Assembly: GCA_037954235.1 (NCBI GenBank)
Contig: JBBMOA010000020.1
Location: forward strand, 16,807,177 to 16,871,176
Direction of reading: 5' to 3'
Source of the DNA: Aulostomus chinensis
Taxonomy: Eukaryota > Chordata > Actinopteri > Syngnathiformes > Aulostomidae
Length of the DNA stretch: 64,000 bases
Under the pieces are notes generated by a model. It saw only the letters and a list, made by a program, of their open reading frames with translations. It searched no databases and was not told where the DNA came from. How positions within the stretch are numbered: the stretch's first letter is position 1; each line of letters opens with the position of its first letter. The translations under genes were made by a program, and so were the position numbers. Shown here piece by piece: positions 35,345 through 61,075 of this stretch.

Positions 35345-35872
35345 CCTGCGATCGCGAATAAATGATGAAATTAGCCGCTAATTAATTTTCCGTTGAATGA
35401 GTAATTGATGAAAAATATAATAAAAGTAATGTGCAGTGTAATGAATTGCCAAAGTTACCAAAACTCTTAAAATGTTTGACAAACAAAACCTTAACTAACT
35501 TTATTATATAAAAACTTTAAATTAGTTCAGACATCCAAAGTTAGACAAATATACTAGAAGTAATAATGGATTGGTAGATCAGCTGATCGCCTTCTAGTTT
35601 GAGGATCACTATTCGGATTCAGTGGGTTTTTTTTGTTTTTTTTCAAGCAAAAAAGTCAAATATTTACTGAATCCAGTCTTAAAGTTGTTTGTCATTTATG
35701 ACAGAAATTAAAGTTTTTGGATGTTGTGCTATTGGATTCACCAAAAAAACAACAACACCGATTTAGAGGATTTTCTGAACTTTTTACCGACTAAAAGATT
35801 CATTAGTAAATTGTGTGAATATTCTACAGATTTTACCATTGATGAAATGAATTGTTGTCCAGCCCTACAACC
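35345..35872. mobile_element. hAT-like non-autonomous remnant
   Basis: Ends in tgttgtccagccctac, the complement of the gtagggctg(g/c)a-type start common in fish hAT MITEs. Inside are attaatt and gatgaaat motifs typical of that family. No ORF. The left boundary is approximate. Confidence 0.4.
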
Positions 35873-36499
35873 TACCGTGACTAAATAATGACGCAATACT
35901 GCTGAAAGGGGATTTTTCTTAAAGAGGACGCGCCTTCCTTATGTTCTAAGTTGTGCTGCTCAACCAAAGTCATCGGCTAGCTGACCAACTGAAACGTTAG
36001 CGTCTTGTTTGACGCGGCCAGGATAAATTGATAGAATGAATAGATTCATGTTTGTGCTACCTTTTATATCTTTGGCTGTAAAAAAAAAAAAAGAGATGTT
36101 TTTGTTCTTTTTTTTTCTGTTTCGTATAATCAAATAATAGAACAAAGCATCAGCTCTGATTCATTTTGATTTCATCTTGCCTGTAATTTCTCTTCCAGGT
36201 TGTGAGGCAGCTGACTGTAGAAACAGGAGGGCCGGACTAATTTTGCCCATTCAGGAGTAGCTCAGACCAAAGGAACTGCAGCGGGGAGGGAAGAAGAAGA
36301 TCGAAGAGGGAGTTTAGACCACATGACCAAGCTTTGGAAAGAATCCAAATTAGCGATGTTTCCCTCCAGCAGGGATTACCTCCTCCCCGGCATCTTCGTC
36401 TCTCCTACTCTTCCTCCCTGGAACTGCAGAGCAGCCGCTCGGCTCCACGAACCGTGAGAGCTCACAGTGCTTACCCTCCCACCCAGTTACACACTTAAA

Positions 36500-36500
<1 letters not shown>

Positions 36501-36566
<66 letters not shown>
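36501..36566. repeat. (CA)n microsatellite in 5' leader exon
   Basis: About 33 CA units, 70 nt before the RNF19-family start codon, inside the exon if the 36198 acceptor is used. Confidence 0.95.
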
Positions 36567-36569
<3 letters not shown>

Positions 36570-36638
36570 CTTCTAGGATCCTGCCCATGGTCGTTGGTCT
36601 GCCCTCCTCTACTGCGGCTCCTGCTCGAGTTCTACACC

Positions 36639-52954
<16,316 letters not shown>

Positions 52955-53192
52955 GGTCTTCTGACGCTGGCTTTACTCTTGGTTGAAGATTAGTCAGGTT
53001 TCATGGAAACTAAAAACACATCCACGCTGGCTGGATTGACCTGAAAATCATTGGCCAAGGCCACCTCAAGCTTCCAAGACAGACCCTCCTCCCACCAGAT
53101 GCCTTCTAGCTCCAGCCTCTATGGAAGACACGGGTTTGGAGATACCTGATGAGTGTGTGAGTGAGTGTGTGTGAGACAGTTAGCATGAGACT

Positions 53193-53198
53193 AATAAA
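53193..53198 (+). terminator. polyadenylation signal, RNF19-family gene
   Basis: AATAAA 240 nt after the stop codon, with T/GT-rich sequence downstream. A further AATAAA at 54289-54294 could serve a longer transcript. Confidence 0.45.
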
Positions 53199-53309
53199 CT
53201 GGTTGAGATGGTTAAACAGGATAAAATGAGAGCATGTTAGTTCAGTGGGGGTCCAGACTGTTTTTTTTTCTATGTTCTCCTTTTAAAAGAGACTTACTTA
53301 ATCCCCCCA

Positions 53310-53310
<1 letters not shown>

Positions 53311-53338
<28 letters not shown>
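53311..53338. repeat. (CA)n microsatellite
   Basis: About 14 CA units. Confidence 0.9.
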
Positions 53339-53340
<2 letters not shown>

Positions 53341-54010
53341 AACACACTCCTCTCATAATTAATGAAGACTTTTAGTGACCTCACCTCCCTCACTTCCCCC
53401 ATACAACTAAAAAGAGCATGAATTGTTTATTGGGGGATTCAGAGAGTAAAGAAATGCTTTCCGAGCTGAAGCCATGTAGCAAGACAGATGAATTTTTTTC
53501 TACCTTAAACAATATCCCCACCTGAATTTGGCTACGCTAAACCCGGCAACAACTACGACGACGCATGTTGCACCATTCAGTTCCTGTTTTGTGAAAGATG
53601 CTGAATTGACATCTGGAGGCCAGTCGAGCTTGTAACTGTTGTTCTCTGTCAAAGTCAAAGGTGCTCTGTGACATTGGGGCAAAGATCTGACCGGAGGCGC
53701 TTAAAAATACCATTAAATATATCTGATGGTTTCAGATCCACAGTCTTCCATGGAAGCAGATCGGGGAAATGTCACTTTTGCATCCTTGTAGTGCAGCTTC
53801 AAGCATTCACAAGGCTGTTTGTTTCTGTTGAACCTGTGGAGGTAAACATCGCCGCTTTGGTGTGTAAAAACGCTCATTCTAATGCAGTTATTCACTTGCA
53901 TTGGAGGCTACAACATGGCAGCAACACTGCAGTCTTCCTGCGAAGAGTCTCATCTATAAAAATAGCTGCATGAGGATTCTACTACTAACACACACATGCC
54001 CACAAACACT

Positions 54011-54011
<1 letters not shown>

Positions 54012-54053
<42 letters not shown>
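54012..54053. repeat. (CA)n microsatellite
   Basis: About 20 CA units. Confidence 0.95.
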
Positions 54054-54056
<3 letters not shown>

Positions 54057-55550
54057 ACTACTGCAAGTGTGCGTGTGCAGCTGAGAGGATTAAATATAAA
54101 CTGAAGTCCCTCTCAAGTGATCACAGAGCACCACAGTTACAACAGCAGCATGCCACCTCAGGCTAATAACCCCTCCTAGATTATTAATGGGAAATACATG
54201 ACTATAACACGCACTGCTTCGCTTCCTGAGTGTGAAATACTGGCGAGTGATGACGTGATAACCTGTGCTGGGTTTAGAGGGGGAATTTAATAAAGATTTC
54301 ACCATGAAGGACAAAAATGTCTGCGTGTTTGTCAAACTGATTCCCCCCCCCCCCCATCGGTAAATTTTAATTTTCAAATCTTTCTGAATATCATGCATGT
54401 GTATTTATTTATGTATTTATTTACATGAGGTAAAGGCTACCAAAGTCCTCAGGGAACACCGGGTGCGACAATTCGGTCCTGAACTGCTTTTGGTTGTTGG
54501 TGAAATTGAAACACTGTCAACATAGAAAATAGAATAAAATCAAAAAAGAATGCAAATTATTTAATTTGTTAAGAAGTGAAATAATCCATGAATCCCCAAA
54601 AACAAAAATAGGCTTAATTTAGTTTTCCTACCCTCTGCAAGAACACAAAAATAATAACCCTTTAATAAAACTTGCCCACAAAATCTGCATGTGATTTTAA
54701 TTGTTTAGAGAAGTTACTTTGTTTCAGAAACCTACCCTCATACAACTGATCTTACTGTAATAACTAACTGCAAACAATAGAGGGCGCCAAAATACAGTAA
54801 ATGTAAAAACTTTAGGATTGTAGCTTTTATTCGTTAATTGAGTCAAAAATGTCGTGACTTGATCAGTTTATGTAAATATTAAAAAAAAAATCAACTCGAC
54901 AGCAGAAAAAAAGTCCCAGGTTGGTTATAATTCAATCGCAGGGACCAATATGTTGTGATTATTTTATAATTGTTCACTCTCGAAATCTTTCATTCACATA
55001 AAGTGGATCTGTTTTCTGTCATGTAGGCTAAAGGCGAGAAGCGCACAAATCAGAGCGAAACAGATATAAAAAAAGGGAACTAAACATGGAATATGAGGGT
55101 AAGGATATGTGCAAAAGAGATAATACAAGAAATCACCAAATATGTTTCAATGATATATGACATAACTTGGCCACGTCGGAACTTGTAGATAAATCACGGA
55201 ACACGCTTGAAGTGGGACGATGAGCTCCTCGTTAGCGAGCGCCTTCTCATGAAGGTTGTTTCCTTCAAAGTGGGCCAGTTTGGAGGAAGCGAGGTTGCGA
55301 GGACACGCCCTTAACTTCGGAGACGGTGCTGCGGGTTCATGCGTTCTCCCCTCAGCTGCTCTCCAGCCTCTGTTGTGGGGAGAGACACCGGGGGAGAGGC
55401 TGGTTGTTTGGATCACTTATTCTCCTTTGGCGCATCCACCCGCCGTCGAGCTCAGCCTTGCCGCCTTTGGCTCCCTGTGGTCCGGAGACTGGGGAATCCA
55501 CCTGCCCGGAGAGCGCGCGCACACACACACACACGCACACGCGCCTCGGC

Positions 55551-55635
55551 ATGGATGCCCTGAAATCAGCCGGCAGAGCGATTATCAAGAGCCCTGGAGT
55601 TCCGAGGCACACATGGGGAACTTCTAAGCATGAAA
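55551..55635 (+). CDS. ldlrap1: LDL receptor adaptor protein 1, first coding exon
   Basis: LDLRAP1 (ARH) is a PTB-domain endocytic adaptor linking NPxY tails of LDLR-family receptors to clathrin and AP-2. Only the first coding exon is in the window: MDALKSAGRAIIKSPGVPRH then TWGTSKHE, followed by one base and the donor a|gtaagc. Mammalian LDLRAP1 starts MDALKSAGRALIRSPSLAKQ SWGGGGRH, so the match is clear over the first 15 residues and length agrees. The PTB exon (starting near KLPENWTD in mammals) was looked for up to 64000 and not found; intron 1 continues beyond the window. Teleosts commonly have two copies (a and b); which one this is cannot be told from 28 residues. Confidence 0.9.
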
Positions 55636-55680
55636 GTAAGCGAGGCAATGTTTGTTTTTACATGTTTGATGATTTTACAA

Positions 55681-55745
55681 AAAGCTACTTCAGTCGTGTG
55701 TGTGCGCGTACACGCGCGCGCACAAGACTGAAGTAGATTTTTTGT
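55681..55745. repeat. near-palindrome with alternating purine-pyrimidine centre
   Basis: Perfect 11-bp arms ctacttcagtc (55685-55695) and gactgaagtag (55726-55736), extended by A/T runs outside, around a 30-bp TG/CG-alternating centre. Both strands look alike. Potential cruciform or Z-DNA, 50 bp past the ldlrap1 donor. Confidence 0.8.
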
Positions 55746-56083
55746 ATGTGCGCGTGCGCGTGTGAGCGTGAGAGAGAGGGAGGACTATATGCGCCTCTGG
55801 CTGCAGGGAGCAGGTTAGTGGGCTGCTGTGTTTTATTGTTTGTTCTAAGTGCCAAATGTAGCTGAGCTGGATGTTGTGCAGAGCTGTAGGCTACGATTAC
55901 AAGCTGTTCGTGTTTTACTGAGTCGCACTTATAATTGCTTGACTTTACTTCCCGCGGTGCGATCCGCCTCCTACTGCCAGGCAACTACCACCGGAAATGC
56001 TGCTGAATGAACTGGAGTAATCGAGTAACACTGATCGGTAAACCGTTTTTTTTTTTTTTGTTCGAATAATTGTGGCTGGCTGC

Positions 56084-56131
56084 GTCTTCTTCTTCTTCTT
56101 CTTCTTCTTCTTCTTCTTCTTCTTCTTCTTC
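56084..56131. repeat. (CTT)n microsatellite
   Basis: About 15 CTT units. Confidence 0.95.
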
Positions 56132-58149
56132 AACAGTCTGTGTTTTATTTACTTATAGTTTTTTTTTATTTTACTAAAGGATCGTAAGAACTTATGATAG
56201 TCTTTAAAGAAAGTACTTGTGTACACTAATGTGACACAAGGATGAAGTATTTTTTGTCGACCAACCCAGAAGTTAGTTGCTATGTGTTGTTCTGGGTTCC
56301 CTCCACCAATAAACCAATAGAATCTCTACAGTGGATTTTTGGATTTTGAAGAAAATAAAGTCTGTGGTCTAAAACTTCTGCCCATCAGGATCATCTCCAT
56401 TGAAAATAACTTGAATGAATTTAAACGTGATTTAACTCGTAGAGGTGCAAAGCTAAGGTGACGCATGAACGGAAGTGCACAACGGATACGAAACCTGCAC
56501 GCCGCAGTCGTCAGCTTCATGCCTCTCCCGTTTCCGTTGTAGCTGAAAGATCAAGTTGTTGCAGCGGTGGAGTATTTGAGTTTCCCATTGGGTGCTGCTC
56601 TCTCCGTGGCATGAAATGTTCCGTATTATCTCATTATAGAGGGTGAGCGGTGACCTGTTTCCATAAGAAGTGTTAATGATGCATTTGCATGGGGGCGTGA
56701 CCAGCTGTCATGACAATTGAGGTGGAAAGGGCATGACGTGATATCCGGTCCAGAGTGCATTAAAACATCATATTTCTGAAAATTTTCCTGGATCCTGCTG
56801 AGTAACCGACTTACAAGAGGGGAACGCTGATTCCATTGCAACGTCGGTTTACAACATTCTCTGCCATTTTAGATGAAACAACTTACGAGAAAAACGGGAA
56901 ACTATGCGGGGAACGTAGTGATGTCAGTTTTGACCCCGAATTTTATTCTTGTTCATGCTGTCTGTCGTTGATGCATTCAGTCCTAAGAGGTGGTTGTGCT
57001 GTTGTTTAAAATTTCCCCTCTTAGGCTCCTGTAGTCACTGGTGCACCTTCTGTTTATCTGCTGGAAACAGGAGTGATGAACAGTGAGGACCAGCACAGCA
57101 GTTCGGCTAAACTCGACTGTTGAAATGCAGGTACAGGCAGCAGCGCCCTCTATCTCCCACTGCTCTTACTGCAGGTCAAAGATGGCAGATAAACCAGACT
57201 TAAGCGTGTGTGTTTGTCCGCAGTGGGCTGGTTGCTGGTTGTTGTTTTTTAACAGCAGGTATAGTGTCATTTTACTGCTTGCCATTTAATCCAGTTGTCG
57301 AGAGCAAAAGCTGACAATGAAGCTAGCTGGGGTTGGTGTCGTAGTTTAGTAGAGCAGTAGTCCAGCCGTCATCTAGGCTTCGACCTAGTCTTGTTTCCAG
57401 GAAATATTCTCATGAGTCTGCCAGTGTGAAGTACAGCACTGGAGTGACTGCTGTGCGATGGGTCAGATGAGGAGTGACAGGCGAAGCGTGAGGCTGTTTT
57501 GCCGCCTGCGGTGCTGCTGTCGCACTGATGTGTGAATTGTTGTCTCGAATGCTCCCTATCTGCAGCTTCATCACCCTTTTTAAGCTTCTCACTGCCTCCA
57601 AATGCCGGCGTGCTGCTTTTCATTTCCCGCCTAATGAATAATCAGCCTCTATCATCAGCGTCCGATAAACATGGCTGATTAATTCAGCAGCCGGGAAGAC
57701 TTGCTTTGGTTCCACGTGCTCTCAAGGAAATGCTGGGTCTAAGTGATTGAATGTGGAGAGTAAATGACGGGATTCATAATTTTTTTTCTCCTTTGGATTA
57801 TTGAGATTATGAGTCTCTGTGATGGTTTATATTCGAACGTGAGTTGTCAGAGTTATGGGACAGGTTGTGATAGGTTGTTAGTGGCCTTTCATTTTCCAAT
57901 AGAATAGAAAACCTTTATTGTTACTGAATGTTTAGCTCTGCATGCAGCTGAATTAGGGGAATCGGTCAGCATATTGGGCCAATAATGACACATTTTAGGT
58001 GTTGGCATGGGTTGATTTCTGCAGAAAAGAGAAGAAGTAGCCTGCACTCTTAACTTTTTGCCTCTTCTCCTTCAACCAACAAAATAATCTGATGGCCTTG
58101 CACCTCCATGATGCGTATATTACCTCACTTTTCTCCCTTGGGTCGACCT

Positions 58150-58410
58150 CTGCCCTCAGGGGGCCGAGAAACAAGAATATTTCGGTGGCACTTTTCTACC
58201 TTGGCGTCACTCAAAGCGCTTTACAGTGTCATCTCATTCACCCTTTCACACACACACACTCACACCCTGATGGTGGAGGCTGCCATGCAAGGCGCCAACC
58301 TACTCATCAGGAGCAATTATGGGTTCAGCATCTTGCTCAAGGACACTTCGACATGGTCACCGGGGTCGAGGATCGAACCAGCGACCCTTTGGTTGCTAGA
58401 CGGCCACTCC
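58150..58410 (-). mobile_element. tRNA-derived SINE (reverse orientation)
   Basis: Complement of the 45890-type element: ggatcgaaccagcgaccc is the complement of box B with its flank, and gagccatgccgc is the complement of the gcggcatggctc head at the right end. Includes a CA stretch at 58242-58264. Confidence 0.75.
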
Positions 58411-58530
58411 ACCCTTGAGCCATGCCGCTCCAGGGTGAACCCCGCCTAGCACCCAAAGGCTGCTGGGATAGGCTCCACACCCCCCTTGAACCTTAACAGG
58501 ATAAGCGGTAGAAAATGGATGGATGGATGG
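58411..58530 (+). mobile_element. SINE tail fused to the reverse SINE
   Basis: tccagggtgaaccccgcct ... ggctgctgggataggctcca ... ggataagcggtagaaaatgg and a (GGAT)n tail: the 3' part of the 38253-type SINE in + orientation, abutting the head of the reverse SINE. Confidence 0.8.
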
Positions 58531-58965
58531 ACCAGGTTTCTCCTCCCTGTCAGTCGTCTGTTGTATGCTGGTTTTACAACGGCGCTGCCTCACCTTGGCT
58601 GAGGTGTGAGCCGTCAGAGAGCTCTCACATTAACTCATATACATTGGTTTGTAAGTCTTCATTCTCTCTCTGAATCAAGGAGATGCTGCAGGTAAATGGA
58701 GTTGCACTGAAAACAATGTTTAAATGTTCTCTGAAGCAATGACATGATGGTATCAGCACTGCATATCGGTCATCAGCTTTACGTCCTTCCAAACATTGGC
58801 ATCAGGTCCCTAAAACCCTCATCTGTCCAGTGCTAATTTCGACCTTGGTTTTTGCGTGAATATTATTGGAAGGGTTTTCTTCAACACAACAAACACCATC
58901 ACATTTTTCCATCATTTCCATGGTGACTTAATATGACAAAAGCATCCTGTTCTCTTGAAAGTCAT

Positions 58966-58991
58966 TTTGTGTGTGTGTGTGTGTGTGTGTC
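58966..58991. repeat. (GT)n microsatellite
   Basis: About 12 GT units. Confidence 0.9.
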
Positions 58992-59807
58992 TCATTGTTA
59001 GCAGGAGCCTCTGCATTGTGCTTTTTTTATTCTCTCACTGCTGTCAGAAAAACCAGGGAAAGAAAAACGCCGAATGATCTTGTCAGAGCAGAATCCATCT
59101 GGATTTCAGCACCTGATGACTGAAGCACTTTGTGTCTGAGAGGCACTGGAGGAATCAGGCTGAAAATATGTGAACACAGGAGTCACAAATCCTCACAGAG
59201 ACAGACAGATAGACGGAGAGACAGACAGACAGGGTGACTGCTAGTGTCCAGAAGCTACTTAGCAGGCAATTTGGAGAGAGGACAGCGTCTGTATGCCAGC
59301 TTGTGGTCATGCAAAGCTGGCTGTCTGAATGCAAATAAGGCAGCAACATTGCAGCTGCTTGGCACATATTCACACAGTTTAGGTGTGATTAAAGTTTGAA
59401 AAAATAAAAAGAAGAAGTGATGAATTATTTTGTGTCCTTGTCCAGCGATCGGAGGAAACTGTGCACAGAATACTGATGTGAAGTCACGTTTCTTGAGTAA
59501 CTGCAGTTAATGAATGCATGCGGCATAATTTCACAAGTTGGAGTGGAAACTTCTTTGTGTTCACTTGCACTTGCAGCCAATATAATTACAGTGAACCTGA
59601 AGAAAAGAGAACAGTGTTGTATGACACCCCCCCCCCCCCATGTATTTTGTATTGGCAGACCTTCATTAAGCAATTGGCTTCTGATGGTGAGAAACAACCT
59701 TCTGTTCTGAGTCATCGCTGGTTACGACTGAGAGCGAAAACGCTTGTGAGTTTTTGTGAGTTTTTATGAGTTAAAGCTGAAACTTTGTGTGTAAAGAATC
59801 TTCTAGA

Positions 59808-59860
59808 GTGATGCACCAAGACATCGGCCACGCCTCGGTATCGGCCTACGTTCGCCACGT
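59808..59860. mobile_element. hAT-like terminal fragment
   Basis: gagtgatgcaccaagacatcggcca with cggtatcggcc resembles the tagggatgcaccgatatcggcc ends common in fish hAT elements. A diverged fragment only. Confidence 0.3.
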
Positions 59861-60096
59861 TGACTCTCATCTGCAAGCAAGATGACTGTGTCCAGTGTTT
59901 GTTTATTCAACTTGTTCTCAAAATTGTGAGCGAGAGGGCAAAAAGACTTCAAAATAGAAGGATTTAATGATGCTTTTATTGTTTCTTAGAGACGAAAGAG
60001 GGAATAAAATAACCGTTATGAATTTAAAAAATGTAAAATTCATTTTAAACTTCCTCTGTTGGTGCATCTATAGTTTTGTTAGATATCTGGCAGTGG

Positions 60097-60225
60097 AACA
60101 GTGTCCATCCATCGTCCATCGTCGTCTTCCGCTTATTCCTTACAAGTAAGGGTCGCGGGGGGGCTGGAGCCTATCCCAGCATCTACCGGTGAGAGGCGGG
60201 GTTCACCCTGGACAGGTCGGGAACA
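60097..60225 (-). mobile_element. SINE tail fragment (reverse)
   Basis: tccatccatcgtccatcg ... ggctggagcctatcccagca ... gaggcggggttcaccctgga: complement of the 3' part of the 38253-type SINE. Confidence 0.8.
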
Positions 60226-60967
60226 GTGTGCTAACACAATATGGATTCGATATGCCATTCATAGAAAAGAAAAGAACATTCTCTGGGTATGAACAGCCTT
60301 TAAAAACATTCAGGCAAAGCTCGATGCCGATTGGTCCAGACCGCACTCACCAGTTGATGCAATAATTGGTGACAGTTTTGACAACGGCTTTAAATCCAAT
60401 GTGCCAAAACCACAAGATATGAGTGGAAGAAAGTGACATGGTTGCTGTTTGTTTGCCGTTCTCCTTCTTCTGTGCTGTCTTTGTTTTGGTAGGCTGGATT
60501 TAGGTTCCCGTTACAATTATCGTGTCAACTTGAGTTTGCGCCTCTCTGGTATCAAAAAAGGCTGAAAGGTATGATTAAAGGGGGGTGTTGATTTACATTT
60601 TCACCATCTAGTGAGTGACCCAAGTTCCCGCGGTGGGAAACGGCTGAACACAGAGAAACATTTGCATTTACTCGTAGTCATGTTTCTGATGAAAGAAACA
60701 TATTCACTTTCTTTTTACCTACCTTTTGGTTGCCAGCAACTCCTGTGGGAAAATTCTCATTACCACCAACTTGTTTCTATATTTGTCTGATTCTTGTTTG
60801 ATGCTTGAAACAAGGTTAATGAGGAAGCAATGTTGAAGGGGAAAACAATGTGTTTTTGTATTCAAAAGAAAAAGCTAAAATCCTTTTTTTTAAATTGAGG
60901 AGAACCTTCACATCTTTTTACCACAGAGGTAGTGAATAAAGCATTAGCACCATAGCATTGGTGCTAA

Positions 60968-61075
60968 CTATCCATCCATCATCGGGGGAGGGGGGGGGGG
61001 GCTGGAGCCTATCTCAGCTGACATTGGGTGAGAGGCGGGGTTCACCCTTGGCGGGTCATCAGTCCGTCTTAGGCC
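60968..61075 (-). mobile_element. SINE tail fragment (reverse)
   Basis: tatccatccatcatcggggg, a G run, then ctggagcctatctcagctga and gaggcggggttcacccttgg. Another copy of the same 3' part. Confidence 0.8.

Larger units (their letters stand above)
29730..36198 (+). other. RNF19-family first intron (6.5 kb)
   Basis: No coding exon is seen on either strand. Contains (GT)n at 30246-30288, a G run at 31577-31589, (CA)n at 33306-33355, a C run with CA at 34134-34169, (CA)n at 34897-34921 and an hAT-like remnant at about 35345-35872. Confidence 0.7.
53221..55230. other. intergenic, RNF19-family to ldlrap1
   Basis: No gene is seen. Contains (CA)n at 53311-53338 and 54012-54053 and a C run at 54344-54354. 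Repeat-like text at about 53655-53960 (aaaggtgctctgtgacattgg) resembles the patch at 40825-40890. Confidence 0.65.
55230..55800 (+). promoter_or_regulatory. CpG-rich promoter/first-exon region of ldlrap1
   Basis: GC content and CpG frequency rise sharply over the AT-rich flanks. No TATA box is seen. It contains the inferred 5'UTR and the start codon at 55551. The transcription start cannot be fixed. Confidence 0.55.

Noticed and set aside
55256..55736. Overlapping + strand ORFs (over 120 codons) around the ldlrap1 first exon
   Set aside because: Frames kept open by GC-rich sequence; only the MDALKSAGRA frame matches a known family.
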